DNA of 64,000 bases from assembly GCF_029714325.1 (NCBI RefSeq), contig NZ_CP121666.1:6975001-7039000 (forward strand), given 5' to 3'. Within the stretch, counting starts at the first letter, position 1, and each line of letters starts with the position of its first letter. Position numbers and translations under genes: made by a program. The notes under the pieces are model-generated. The model ran no database searches and had not been told where the DNA came from. It saw only the letters and a program-made list of their open reading frames with translations. This DNA comes from Bradyrhizobium sp. CB1717 (GTDB lineage: Bacteria > Pseudomonadota > Alphaproteobacteria > Rhizobiales > Xanthobacteraceae). Of this stretch, positions 25,641-34,370 are shown piece after piece.

Positions 25641-25910
25641 TCAGGCGCGTCCCTGACGACCCATGACGAGGCCGTACAGAAACAGAAGGATGATGGCACC
25701 GACCACGCTTCCGATGAAGCCGGCGCCCTCACCGAACCGGTACCATCCCACGGCCTGACCGAGCCAGGTCGCAACGAAGGCGCCGATAATTCCCAGGACC
25801 GTCGTCAAGATGAACCCCTTGGGCTCGGACTTGTCGCCGGGCATGATGAACTTCGCGACCAGTCCGACGAGAAATCCGATGATGATCGTCCAAAGGATGC
25901 CCATGTCCAT
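25641..25910 (-). CDS. GlsB/YeaQ/YmgE family stress-response membrane protein
   Basis: This 89-residue protein has three hydrophobic segments and the family pattern GFLVGLVAKFIMPGDK, then GFILTTVLGIIGAFVATWLG and a final glycine-rich helix. The family (Transglycosylase-associated, UPF0410) sits in the inner membrane and is linked to stress or stationary phase; the biochemical role is not known. GGAG precedes ATG 25910. The next gene downstream on this strand starts 22 bases later. Confidence 0.9.
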   Translation of the reverse strand: MDMGILWTIIIGFLVGLVAKFIMPGDKSEPKGFILTTVLGIIGAFVATWLGQAVGWYRFGEGAGFIGSVVGAIILLFLYGLVMGRQGRA

Positions 25911-26096
25911 CGCTCCATTCGGTCAATTCGCACATCAACGTCTGAAGGAATGCGTGATTGATGGGCCAGACGATCCCCGAAATGACGTTGATCTAGATCA
26001 ATGGGCAGAAGCGGCCGAGCCGAAAGCTGCAGTCCTCCCTTTCTTATGCGAAGGCGCTCAACGAGCCCCGCGGGGCCGGGCAAGGGTCAGGTGGTC

Positions 26097-26714
26097 TCAG
26101 TGAGAGAAAACGCGCGTGCCGGGAGTCCATGCCCGCGGGTTTCTGATGGGACTGGCCCCAATTTCCCAGCCCGCGCCACCCCACAGGGCGTCAACCACGC
26201 CGAGATCGCCCGTGCCGTCACGGACAAAGAAGAGGTTCGGAGCGGCGCTGGTCTGCAGCGCCCCGCTTTCGCCGTTGGCCTGCAGCTGCAGGAGACACCA
26301 GACATCGGCAAGCTTGCTCTCGGCGCGAGCGCCCAGCTCATCGACGATCTGCGCGGCATTTGCAGGATTGTTCAAGACATGAGTCTGCAGAGATGCGTCG
26401 TCCGTGGTTTCGACCTTGACGGCGAACCGGCGCGCGAAGGTCGCGCCGAGCCACGAAATCTTGACGCGCGCGGTCGGCGTAATGTCCTCCCTGAAATACT
26501 CGCTGGCAACGAAGGATTCGGGAACGGGGATCGCGGCCGTTGACGGGGGATCGAGGGGTTCACCAGGCTTGCGCTTGAGCGAGCATTCGATCTTCGTACG
26601 CGGAGCGAGTGACGCCGAGCTGCCGCTGTCGGCCTTCTTCTCGTCGGCGTACGCGCTGAAACCCGATGCCGCCAGAACAATCACGAGACATGGGTTGAGC
26701 GCTAAGCGGCGCAT
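26097..26714 (-). CDS. hypothetical exported protein
   Basis: This 205-residue protein has a clear signal peptide (MRRLALNPCLVIVLAASGF, cleavage near YADE). The mature part has two cysteines (KIECSLKR and DVWCLLQL), a segment rich in charged residues and a C-terminus ending TPGTRVFSH. No domain recognised. It stands alone between the GlsB gene and another small exported protein gene. The start at 26714 is fixed by the signal peptide. Confidence 0.65.
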   Translation of the reverse strand: MRRLALNPCLVIVLAASGFSAYADEKKADSGSSASLAPRTKIECSLKRKPGEPLDPPSTAAIPVPESFVASEYFREDITPTARVKISWLGATFARRFAVKVETTDDASLQTHVLNNPANAAQIVDELGARAESKLADVWCLLQLQANGESGALQTSAAPNLFFVRDGTGDLGVVDALWGGAGWEIGASPIRNPRAWTPGTRVFSH

Positions 26715-26908
26715 TGCTGTTGTCCTTGAATGACCGATTCAAGAACAAGGTAAACTGTAGATTGCAGCTGTAAATCGAGGATTAGGTTTCTGGTTAAGCT
26801 TAAAGCAAGGAACTTATTTGAGAGAAATGCGAGCTATCTGCGGAACCATGTGCGTCCAGCTGGCACAGCGCGTGATGCAGCACTTCAACCAGAAACCACG
26901 CGGCCGTT

Positions 26909-27205
26909 TTACCTGCCTGCCAGGCGCGCGATCGCCTGATTGGCCGGAGGAACCTGCGGGCCCGGTTCGGAGATCGGCTGCGGCGTGGCCCGGCAGCATC
27001 TTGCCTGTGCGCGCAGCGGATCGTTCCAGATCCAGCGCACGCTCCAGGCTGAATTGTGGGCGTACGCCGGGATGCGCCAGAACCAGATCGTTTCGTAGAC
27101 ACTGTCCCCGAAACGCTCCACGTCCGGGCGCGGCGTGGGCCAGGATACTGCCGCGACGAGGACGACGGTCAACACCGCGGCCCCTGAGAGAACCATCTTG
27201 CGCAT
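26909..27205 (-). CDS. small hypothetical membrane/exported protein
   Basis: This 98-residue protein has an N-terminal hydrophobic segment (RKMVLSGAAVLTVVLVAAVSW) and a tryptophan-rich stretch (YETIWFWRIPAYAHN) before a proline-rich tail. GGAAG lies five bases before ATG 27205. Another frame is open across the same region but lacks a signal and a ribosome site. The supporting evidence is the signal-like start, so I hold it at moderate confidence. Confidence 0.55.
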   Translation of the reverse strand: MRKMVLSGAAVLTVVLVAAVSWPTPRPDVERFGDSVYETIWFWRIPAYAHNSAWSVRWIWNDPLRAQARCCRATPQPISEPGPQVPPANQAIARLAGR

Positions 27206-27449
27206 CTTGCTTCCACAATCGCTAGAATGAAAAGGCGGTCACTTCCGCGACGCAATGCATAGAAGAAACGCTTCACGTGTTCCGACAATAGAACGCCTAT
27301 TTCCGAAAACGGAAATCCGGAACTCTACGGTGTGAATACAGACGTTAGACGCAAGGGGCCGTTCAAAACCTCCGCCGTCATCGCGATCGTGCCCCTCTCC
27401 CGACCCCGCAAGCCGAGCCGGGAGGGCGCACCTGCGTTCGCGTCAAGCC

Positions 27450-28274
27450 TCAGCGCTTCTTCCAATCGATGATGCGGCATGGGTCGGCGTCGAACTCCAT
27501 GCTGCAGAACGTACCGCCCTGGAAATAATCGCCGACCGGATCCGGCTTCAGCTTGGCCTGCTCGGCCATCGCGTGCTCGCGGAAATCCTCGGCGCGACCG
27601 GTGGGACGATAGCCGAACTCGTAGGCGCGGTGGTTGTCCCACCAGGCGCGCTCGTTGAGGGAGGCGCCGTAGAAGACCTCGAAATGGATGTCGGGATGCT
27701 CGAGCCCGATGCGGCAAAGCTGCACGAGGTCGTCGGGCTTGAGCCAGATCGCGAGCCGGCGCTGGTCCAGCGGCATGTCGCCGAAATTGCCGATGCGCAG
27801 GCAAGTCACCTTCAGCCCGTGCTTGTCGGCATAGAGCGCGCCGACCGCTTCGCCGAACACCTTGCTGACGCCGTAGCGCCCGTCGGGGCGCGGGGTGACG
27901 TCGGTGCCGATCTTGTGGTGACGCGGATAGAAGCCGACGGCGTGGTTCGACGAGGCGAACACCACGCGCTTGACGCCCTTGCGGTAGGCGGCCTCGAACA
28001 GATTGTAGCCGCCGATGATGTTGGCCTGGAGGATCTGATCCCAGGTACCTTCAACCGAATAGCCGCCGAAATGGATGATGCCGTCGACCCCCTCGCAGAT
28101 CGCCTCGCATTGCGCGAGATCGGCGAGGTCTGCCGCCTTGAACTTCTCGTTCGCGCCGAGATCGGCCGGCGGCTTGATGTCGGAGAGCAGGAGATCCGGG
28201 TAGATCGGCGGCAGCAGTTTTCGCAGGCTCGTGCCGATTCCGCCCGAAGCTCCCGTCATCAAAATACGCGGCAT
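27450..28274 (-). CDS. udh: NAD-dependent uronate dehydrogenase-like epimerase/dehydratase
   Basis: This 274-residue short-chain dehydrogenase has the Rossmann motif TGASGGIGTSL, the catalytic serine region FASSNHAVGFYP and YxxxK in GRYGVSKVFGE. The blocks NIIGGYNLFEAA, YGVSK and the closing FQGGTF match the uronate dehydrogenase of Agrobacterium as I remember it, which oxidises galacturonate or glucuronate to the aldarolactone. The start at 28274 has GAGGGA upstream. A lactonase-type gene is divergent 89 bases away and could hydrolyse the product. Confidence 0.78.
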   Translation of the reverse strand: MPRILMTGASGGIGTSLRKLLPPIYPDLLLSDIKPPADLGANEKFKAADLADLAQCEAICEGVDGIIHFGGYSVEGTWDQILQANIIGGYNLFEAAYRKGVKRVVFASSNHAVGFYPRHHKIGTDVTPRPDGRYGVSKVFGEAVGALYADKHGLKVTCLRIGNFGDMPLDQRRLAIWLKPDDLVQLCRIGLEHPDIHFEVFYGASLNERAWWDNHRAYEFGYRPTGRAEDFREHAMAEQAKLKPDPVGDYFQGGTFCSMEFDADPCRIIDWKKR

Positions 28275-28363
28275 GTTGTCCCTCGCCGTTGGTGATCGAT
28301 TTGCGGTCACGTGTCTCTAATGATAGCAGCATTGTCCAGAGGGAACGAAACGAGAGAACCGAC

Positions 28364-29341
28364 ATGAATGAGGCATCGTCCCACCCCCAGGAGCGGCCAG
28401 GCTGGCAGCCGGCGAGCTACTATCCCGATCCTGCGATCAGGGCATTGGACCCACGCTTCGAAAAATACTGGCTGAAACTGTCGGCGGTGGAGCGGCTGGC
28501 GACCGGGCTGCGCTGGGCCGAGGGTCCGGTGTGGTTCGGCGACGGGCGCTATCTGCTCTGCAGCGACATCCCGAACCAGCGCATCATCAAATGGGAGGAG
28601 GAGACCGGCGCGGTCAGCGTCTTCCGCAAACCTTCCAATTTCGCCAATGGCAACACCAGGGATCGCCAGGGCCGGCTGATCACCTGCGAGCATGGCGGGC
28701 GGCGGATGGTGCGCACCGAATATGACGGCAGCATCACCGTGTTGATGGATCAATTCAACGGCAAGCGGTTGAACTCGCCGAACGATGTCGTTGTTAAATC
28801 GGACGGCTCAATCTGGTTCACCGATCCGACCTTCGGCCTGCTCGGCAATTACGAGGGCTACAAGGCCGAGCCCGAGATCGAGCCGAACGTCTACCGGCTC
28901 GATCCGGAGACCGGCAAGGCAACCATCGTCGCCGAAGGCGTGCTCGGGCCGAACGGGCTGTGCTTCTCGCCGGACGAGAAGATTCTGTACGTCGTGGAAT
29001 CCCGCGGCGTGCCGAACCGAAAAATCCTCGCCTATGACGTTTCGCCCGAGGGCACCACGATTTCGAACAAGCGCGTCCACATCGATGCAGGTCCGGGCAC
29101 GCCGGACGGCATGCGCTGCGACATCGACGGCAATCTCTGGTGCGGCTGGGGCATGGGCGATCCCGAGCTCGACGGCGTCGTGGTGTTCGCGCCCGACGGC
29201 GTCATGATCGGCCGCATCGCGCTGCCGGAGCGCTGCGCCAATCTCTGCTTCGGCGGCGTCAAGCGCAACCGCCTGTTCATGGCGGCGAGCCAGTCGATCT
29301 ACGCGCTGTATGTGAACACGCAGGGGGCGTTGGGGGGATAG
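28364..29341 (+). CDS. SMP-30/gluconolactonase family protein
   Basis: This 325-residue beta-propeller protein shows the metal ligands of the family: glutamate in RWAEGPVWF, asparagine in NSPNDVVV and aspartate in TPDGMRCD. Members hydrolyse sugar lactones with a divalent metal. I start it at ATG 28364 with GAGAG upstream; the frame is open to 28289 but overlaps the divergent promoter region. Being divergent from a uronate dehydrogenase, it may open the aldarolactone that enzyme makes. There is no signal peptide. Confidence 0.87.
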   Translation: MNEASSHPQERPGWQPASYYPDPAIRALDPRFEKYWLKLSAVERLATGLRWAEGPVWFGDGRYLLCSDIPNQRIIKWEEETGAVSVFRKPSNFANGNTRDRQGRLITCEHGGRRMVRTEYDGSITVLMDQFNGKRLNSPNDVVVKSDGSIWFTDPTFGLLGNYEGYKAEPEIEPNVYRLDPETGKATIVAEGVLGPNGLCFSPDEKILYVVESRGVPNRKILAYDVSPEGTTISNKRVHIDAGPGTPDGMRCDIDGNLWCGWGMGDPELDGVVVFAPDGVMIGRIALPERCANLCFGGVKRNRLFMAASQSIYALYVNTQGALGG

Positions 29342-29352
29342 CGCTGCTTTCC

Positions 29353-29424
29353 CGTAGCCCGGGTGGAGCACAGCGTCATCCGGGAAAGTGTCCCCGCATT
29401 TCGCTTCGCTCCATGCGGGGTACG
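29353..29424. repeat. palindromic intergenic repeat, CGTAGCCCGG family, degenerate copy
   Basis: The left arm CGTAGCCCGGGTGGAGC pairs imperfectly with CTCCATGCGGGGTACG. It lies 11 bases after the lactonase stop and may act as its 3' hairpin. It is a shortened relative of 9713-9800. Confidence 0.65.
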
Positions 29425-29449
29425 ATTCTTTTCCCGCCGTGAGCACGGT

Positions 29450-29543
29450 CTCGTAGGGTGGGCAAAGCGAAAGCGTGCCCACCATTTCTTGCTCGTCGCG
29501 AGGTGGTGGGCACGTCGCTACGCTCCTTTGCCCACCCTACGAG
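29450..29543. repeat. palindromic intergenic repeat, GTAGGGTGGGCAAAG family (copy 1)
   Basis: The arms CTCGTAGGGTGGGCAAAG and its exact complement (29526-29543) enclose inner arms around CGTGCCCACC and GGTGGGCACG. It is the second of three different repeat families packed side by side between 29342 and 29635. A copy lies at 35333-35425. Confidence 0.85.
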
Positions 29544-29552
29544 GTCTCTCCT

Positions 29553-29634
29553 CCGTCATTGCGAGCGAAGCGAAGCAATCCAGAATCCCACCGCGGAGAC
29601 AGTCTGGATTGCTTCGCTTCGCTCGCAATGACGG
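29553..29634. repeat. palindromic intergenic repeat, CATTGCGAG family (copy 4)
   Basis: The arms CCGTCATTGCGAGCGAAGCG and the complement bound 82 bases with inner arms CAATCCAGA and TCTGGATTG. It is one of the best-preserved copies in the window. Confidence 0.87.
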
Positions 29635-29645
29635 AAAATAAGAAC

Positions 29646-29669
29646 GCCGGAGCGGTTGCCCGCTCCGGC
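29646..29669 (-). terminator. rho-independent terminator candidate for aldehyde dehydrogenase gene
   Basis: GCCGGAGCGG and CCGCTCCGGC form a 10-bp stem with a four-base loop. On the minus strand it lies 26 bases after the stop of the aldehyde dehydrogenase and is followed by a T-rich run (GTTCTTATTTT). On the plus strand GTCATTTTT also follows. Confidence 0.7.
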
Positions 29670-29694
29670 GTCATTTTTGTTCACGCGATAGAGC

Positions 29695-31125
29695 TTACGC
29701 CGCGTTGAAGCCGGCCACGGCCTTCACTTCGAGGAAATCCTCGAGGCCGTACTTGCCCCACTCGCGGCCGTTGCCCGACTGCTTGTAGCCGCCGAACGGC
29801 GCGGTGCGGTCGTTGGGCACGCCCTGGAGGTTGACGTTGCCGGCGCGGATCTGGCGGCCGACGCGCTTGGCGTCCTCGACGGTCGCGCCCGAGACGTAAC
29901 CGGCAAGACCGTACGGCGTGTCGTTGGCGATCTGCACGGCTTCGGCTTCGTCCTTGGCGCCGAGGATGGTCAGCACCGGTCCGAAGATCTCTTCGCGCGC
30001 GATCGTCATCTCGGGCGTGACGTCGGCGAAGATGGTCGGACGGACATAGAAGCCCTTGTTGACGCCCTCGGGCAGGCCCGGGCCGCCGGCAACGAGGGTT
30101 GCGCCCTCGTCGATGCCCTTCTTGATCAGCGCCTGGATCTTGTCCCACTGGCCGCGGTTGACGACCGGGCCGATGGTGGTGCCTTCGCCGCGGGGATCAC
30201 CGGCCTTGGTCTTGTCGGCGACCGCCTTCGCGATCGCGGCGACCTCCTTCATCTTCGAGGCCGGCACGATCATGCGCGAGGGCGCGTTGCAGGACTGGCC
30301 GGAGTTGTTGAACATGTGCATCACGCCGCCGGTCACCGCCTTCGTGAGGTCGGCGCCGTCGAGGATGACGTTCGGCGACTTGCCGCCGAGCTCCTGGCTG
30401 ACGCGCTTCACGGTCGGCGCGGCGCGCTTGGCCACATCGATGCCGGCGCGGGTCGAGCCGGTGAAGGAGATCATGTCGATATCGGGGTGCTCGCTCATGG
30501 CGGCGCCGACCTCGGGGCCGAGGCCGTTGACGAGGTTGAACACGCCCTTCGGCACGCCGGCTTCATGCAGGATTTCCGCGAAGATCAGCGCCGAGGTCGG
30601 CGTGAACTCCGAGGGCTTCAGGATCATGGTGCAGCCGGCCGCGAGCGCGGGCGCGACCTTGCAGGCGATCTGGTTGAGCGGCCAGTTCCAGGGCGTGATC
30701 ATGCCGACCACGCCGACCGGCTCGCGCAGCACCATGGCGGTGCCGATCGGCTCCTCGAAATGATAGTTCTTGAGCACGTCGAGCGTGGTCATGAGATGGC
30801 CGAGGCCGGCACCGGCCTGCAGCTTCTCCGCCATCGGCAACGGGGCGCCCATCTCGTCGGAGACGGCGGCACCGATCTCCTTGAGACGGCCCTTGTAGAC
30901 CTCGATGACTTTCGAGAGCAGCGCGACGCGCTCCTCGCGGCTGGTCTGGGAGAACGTTGCGAAGGCGCGCTTGGCGGCGGCAACGGCCTTGTCGACATCG
31001 GCCTTGGAGCCGAGCGCAACCTCGTACATCGCCTCTTCCGTCGCGGGATTGACCACGGCGGTGGACTTCTTGACGGCGGGATCGACCCAGGCGCCGTCGA
31101 TGTAGAATTGCATGCGATTGACCAT
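29695..31125 (-). CDS. aldehyde dehydrogenase family protein
   Basis: This 476-residue NAD(P)-dependent enzyme oxidises an aldehyde to the acid. The NAD site is near FTGSTRAG, the catalytic glutamate is E246 (QELGGKSP) and the nucleophile is C279 (GQSCNAPSR). TPWNWPLNQ, a conserved family block, is at 144-152. I start at 31125 (MVNRMQF) with AAGAGG upstream. It is a single-gene unit by spacing, ending in a good hairpin terminator. The physiological aldehyde is unknown. Confidence 0.92.
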   Translation of the reverse strand: MVNRMQFYIDGAWVDPAVKKSTAVVNPATEEAMYEVALGSKADVDKAVAAAKRAFATFSQTSREERVALLSKVIEVYKGRLKEIGAAVSDEMGAPLPMAEKLQAGAGLGHLMTTLDVLKNYHFEEPIGTAMVLREPVGVVGMITPWNWPLNQIACKVAPALAAGCTMILKPSEFTPTSALIFAEILHEAGVPKGVFNLVNGLGPEVGAAMSEHPDIDMISFTGSTRAGIDVAKRAAPTVKRVSQELGGKSPNVILDGADLTKAVTGGVMHMFNNSGQSCNAPSRMIVPASKMKEVAAIAKAVADKTKAGDPRGEGTTIGPVVNRGQWDKIQALIKKGIDEGATLVAGGPGLPEGVNKGFYVRPTIFADVTPEMTIAREEIFGPVLTILGAKDEAEAVQIANDTPYGLAGYVSGATVEDAKRVGRQIRAGNVNLQGVPNDRTAPFGGYKQSGNGREWGKYGLEDFLEVKAVAGFNAA

Positions 31126-31321
31126 CGTTAACCTCTTCTTGGGGGCTTGGAGGGGGCGTTTCGGCAGGCATCCTTGCACGAAAGCGCCGGCAATTGAACC
31201 CGCCATATGCGGGGCCAGCGTTGCGGCGGACGGAGGTTATATGAGCCGATGGCGGGAACGAGGCAAGATGGCCATGAACGTCGACAACGGCGGGGCGTGC
31301 CCATGCGGCCGGTTACCCCGA

Positions 31322-33685
31322 CTACACCGCCATCTTCCGATGCAGCACCGGCGCGCCGGTGGTGAGGCTTTCGGCCGCATCGATGATCGCATTCGCATCG
31401 ATGCCGTAGTGGCGATAAAGGTCCGCGATGCTGCCGGTCTGGCCGAACTGCTCGACGCCGAGTGCCTCGACGCGATGGCCGCGGACGCTGCCGAGCCAGC
31501 CGAGCGCGGAGGGATGGCCGTCGATCACGGTCACGATGCCGCAGTCGCGCGGCAGCGGCGCCAGCAGTTTTTCGATGTGGCTGAGGTGCTGCACGCCGCG
31601 CCGGTCGCGCCGCAATTTCCGTGCGGCGGTCCAGCCCGCATGGAGGCGGTCGGCCGACGTGATCGCGAGCAGGCCGACGTCGCGGCGGCTTTCGCCGATG
31701 AAGCCGGTCGCCTCGATCGCCTCCGGCGCGACCGCGCCGGTATAGGCGATCACGACCTCGGCATTCGGGCCGGGCTTGCGCAGCCAATAGGCGCCGTCGG
31801 TGATGCCCTGCGCAAGCTCGCCCGTCACGATCCGCTGCGCCTGCTCGATGCTGCGCGTGGAGAGGCGCAGGTAAACGGAACCGCCCTCGCCCGGATTGCG
31901 CTGCATGTGGTCGAAGCCCCAGCCCATGATCACGGCGAGCTCGTCGACGAAGGCCGGCTCAAACGAGGCGAGCCCGTCCTGCGCCATGCCGATCAGGGGC
32001 GTCGCAATCGACTGGTGCGCGCCGCCTTCCGGTGCAAGCGTGATGCCTGAGGGCGTCGCCGCGACCATGAAGCGCGCATCCTGATAGCAGGCATAGTTCA
32101 GCGCATCGAGGCCGCGCTCGATGAAGGGGTCGTAGAGCGTGCCGACCGGCAACAGCCGCGCGCCGTTGATCTGGTGCGACAGGCCGAGCGCGGAGAGCAT
32201 GATGAACAGGTTCATCTCGGCAATGCCGAGCTCGAGATGCTGGCCCTTGGGCGAGGCGTCCCAGTTGTAGGTCGAGGGAATTTTCTCGCTGCGGAATAAG
32301 TCCGCCTTCTCGGCGCGCGCGAACAGTCCGCGGCGATTCACCCAGGGACCGAGATTGGTCGAGACGGTGACATCAGGCGAGGTCGTGACGATACGTTTTG
32401 CCAGCTCGCTATCGCCGCGGGCGATCTCGTTCAGCACGAGGCCAAAACCCTGCTGGGTCGACATCTGCGGCGACGGCTTGAAGCTGAGCTGCGCGGGCAC
32501 CTCGATGACAGGCGCGGTCAGCCGGCGGCCGTCCTGGTTGAACGGCACGTTTGCAAGGAAGGCATCCAGTTCGGCGGCGGATTGCGCGAGCCCCTCGTAC
32601 TTGTCCCATTCGTGCCCGGGACGGATGTTCTGGCTGTCGCGATATTTCTCCATCTGCGCGACCGTCATCAGGCCGGCGTGGTTGTCCTTGTGTCCCTGGA
32701 ACGGTAGGCCGACGCCCTTGATGGTGTAGGCGATGAAGCAGACCGGGCGGTCGTGATCGATGGATTCGAACGCCTCCAGCATGCTCTCCATGTCGTGACC
32801 GCCGAGATTCGACATCAGCGCCAGCAGCTCCTCGTCGCTGCGCTTGTCGATCAGCTTGGTGATCGGCCCTTGATCGCCGATCTCGTCGTGCAGATGTTTT
32901 CTGAAGGCCGCACCGCCCTGGAAGCACAGCGCCGCGTAGAGCGCGTTCGGGCAATTGTCGATCCAGCGCTTCAGCGCCTCGCCGCCGGGCTCGGCAAAGG
33001 CCTCGCGCATCAGCCGGCCGTATTTCACGATGACGACGTCCCAGCCGAAATTGCGGAACATGGTCTCGAACTTTTCCCACAGCCCTTCGCGCACGACGGC
33101 ATCGAGCGACTGGCGGTTATAGTCGACCACCCACCAGGTGTTGCGCAGGCCGTGCTTCCACCCTTCTGCCAGGGCCTCGAAAATGTTGCCCTCGTCCATC
33201 TCGGCATCGCCGACGAGGGCAATCATCCGCCCTTCGCGGCGGTCCTTCATCCAGCCATGCGCCTTGACGTAGTCTTGCACCAGCGAAGCGAACAGCGTCT
33301 GCGCGACGCCGAGGCCGACCGAGCCGGTCGAGAAATCGACGTCATCGACGTCCTTGGTGCGCGAGGGATAGGACTGCGCGCCCTTGAAGCCGCGAAAGTT
33401 CTCGAGCTTCTCGCGGCTCTGCCGGCCGAACAGATACTGGATGGCGTGGAACACCGGGCTCGCATGCGGCTTCACCGCGACGCGGTCCTCGGGCCGCAGC
33501 ACATGGAAATACAGCGCCGACATGATGGTCGCGAGCGAGGCGGACGAGGCCTGGTGTCCCCCGACCTTGAGACCGTCCGCATTGGGGCGGATGTGATTGG
33601 CGTGGTGGATGGTCCAGGACGACAGCCACAGCGCCTTGCGGCTGAGAGCGGTCAACGTGTCGAGGCGGGCGGAATCGACGGGCAT
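31322..33685 (-). CDS. transketolase-like homodimeric E1 (AceE/MdeB type 2-oxoacid dehydrogenase)
   Basis: This 787-residue thiamine-diphosphate enzyme has the ThDP motif GDAEMDEGN followed by about 25 residues and VVDYNRQS, an N-terminal HANHIRPNADG block and a central pyrimidine domain (LELGIAEMNLF). Length and order match the single-chain E1 of pyruvate dehydrogenase (AceE) more than two-subunit E1 or true transketolase. No E2 or E3 gene is near. A divergent Lrp-type regulator next to it recalls the mdeR-mdeB pair of Pseudomonas putida, where MdeB acts on 2-oxobutyrate; this is inference. GGGAG precedes ATG 33685. Confidence 0.82.
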   Translation of the reverse strand: MPVDSARLDTLTALSRKALWLSSWTIHHANHIRPNADGLKVGGHQASSASLATIMSALYFHVLRPEDRVAVKPHASPVFHAIQYLFGRQSREKLENFRGFKGAQSYPSRTKDVDDVDFSTGSVGLGVAQTLFASLVQDYVKAHGWMKDRREGRMIALVGDAEMDEGNIFEALAEGWKHGLRNTWWVVDYNRQSLDAVVREGLWEKFETMFRNFGWDVVIVKYGRLMREAFAEPGGEALKRWIDNCPNALYAALCFQGGAAFRKHLHDEIGDQGPITKLIDKRSDEELLALMSNLGGHDMESMLEAFESIDHDRPVCFIAYTIKGVGLPFQGHKDNHAGLMTVAQMEKYRDSQNIRPGHEWDKYEGLAQSAAELDAFLANVPFNQDGRRLTAPVIEVPAQLSFKPSPQMSTQQGFGLVLNEIARGDSELAKRIVTTSPDVTVSTNLGPWVNRRGLFARAEKADLFRSEKIPSTYNWDASPKGQHLELGIAEMNLFIMLSALGLSHQINGARLLPVGTLYDPFIERGLDALNYACYQDARFMVAATPSGITLAPEGGAHQSIATPLIGMAQDGLASFEPAFVDELAVIMGWGFDHMQRNPGEGGSVYLRLSTRSIEQAQRIVTGELAQGITDGAYWLRKPGPNAEVVIAYTGAVAPEAIEATGFIGESRRDVGLLAITSADRLHAGWTAARKLRRDRRGVQHLSHIEKLLAPLPRDCGIVTVIDGHPSALGWLGSVRGHRVEALGVEQFGQTGSIADLYRHYGIDANAIIDAAESLTTGAPVLHRKMAV

Positions 33686-33769
33686 GGCAATGCGCTCCCG
33701 GAAACAGGTTCTGACGATGATACGCCTGCGGCTGGCGCCAAACTTCTCAATTTTTCGCGCCATACCTCC

Positions 33770-33785
33770 AAATATTGGGATATTT
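33770..33785. promoter_or_regulatory. A/T-rich dyad, candidate Lrp-type operator
   Basis: AAATATTGGGATATTT is a perfect 6-bp dyad around TGGG, overlapped by TTGG and CCAA nine bases apart (33775-33791). It lies in the 136-base gap between the E1 gene and the divergent Lrp gene, 36 bases before the regulator's ATG. Lrp-family sites are commonly A/T-rich dyads. Confidence 0.5.
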
Positions 33786-33821
33786 TACCAACATAGCCCG
33801 CCGAAAACAGGTTCCATCCCA

Positions 33822-34283
33822 ATGCCCGAGCTCGACACCATCGACCGCAAGATCCTCAGCTACCTCCAGAACGACAGCCGTTTGACCATGCAGGAGCTCG
33901 CCGACAAGGTCGGGCTTTCGGTCTCGCCCTGTCATCGCCGGGTCAAGCTGCTGGAGGAGCGCGGCGTCATCTCGCGCTATGTGGCAACCGTCGACCAGAA
34001 GGCGCTCGGCCTCCACGTCAGCGTGTTCATCTCGATCAAGCTGGCGCGGCAGAAGGAGGAGGACCTCAACCGCTTTGCCCGCGCCATCTCGAAATGGGAC
34101 GAGGTGCTGGAATGTTACCTGATGACCGGCAACCGTGACTATCTGCTGCGCGTGGTGGCGGCCGACCTCGCCTCATACGAGACCTTCCTGAAGACCAAGC
34201 TGACCCGGCTCGATGGCATCGCCTCCATCGAGTCCAGCTTTGCACTGAGCCAGGTGAAATATTCGATCGCGCTGCCAGTGTGA
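33822..34283 (+). CDS. Lrp/AsnC family transcriptional regulator
   Basis: This 153-residue regulator has an N-terminal helix-turn-helix (DRKILSYLQNDSRLTMQELA, then VSPCHRRVKLLEERGVI) and a C-terminal RAM effector domain (about 70-145). I start at ATG 33822; the frame is open upstream over the divergent promoter only by chance. The divergent E1 gene is its likely target, with an amino acid or 2-oxoacid as effector. The dyad just upstream suggests autoregulation. Confidence 0.92.
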   Translation: MPELDTIDRKILSYLQNDSRLTMQELADKVGLSVSPCHRRVKLLEERGVISRYVATVDQKALGLHVSVFISIKLARQKEEDLNRFARAISKWDEVLECYLMTGNRDYLLRVVAADLASYETFLKTKLTRLDGIASIESSFALSQVKYSIALPV

Positions 34284-34370
34284 CGGTCCACCAGCTACCG
34301 CTGTCACATGGGTGCAACAAACCCTGCTGATGGTCGTTGACCACTCGTATCCAAGCCGAGAGCAGGACCC

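Noticed and set aside
31322..33685. Plain transketolase (tktA) for the 787-residue ThDP enzyme
   Set aside because: The length and the GDAEMDEGN context fit AceE-like E1 proteins better than transketolases of about 660-700 residues.
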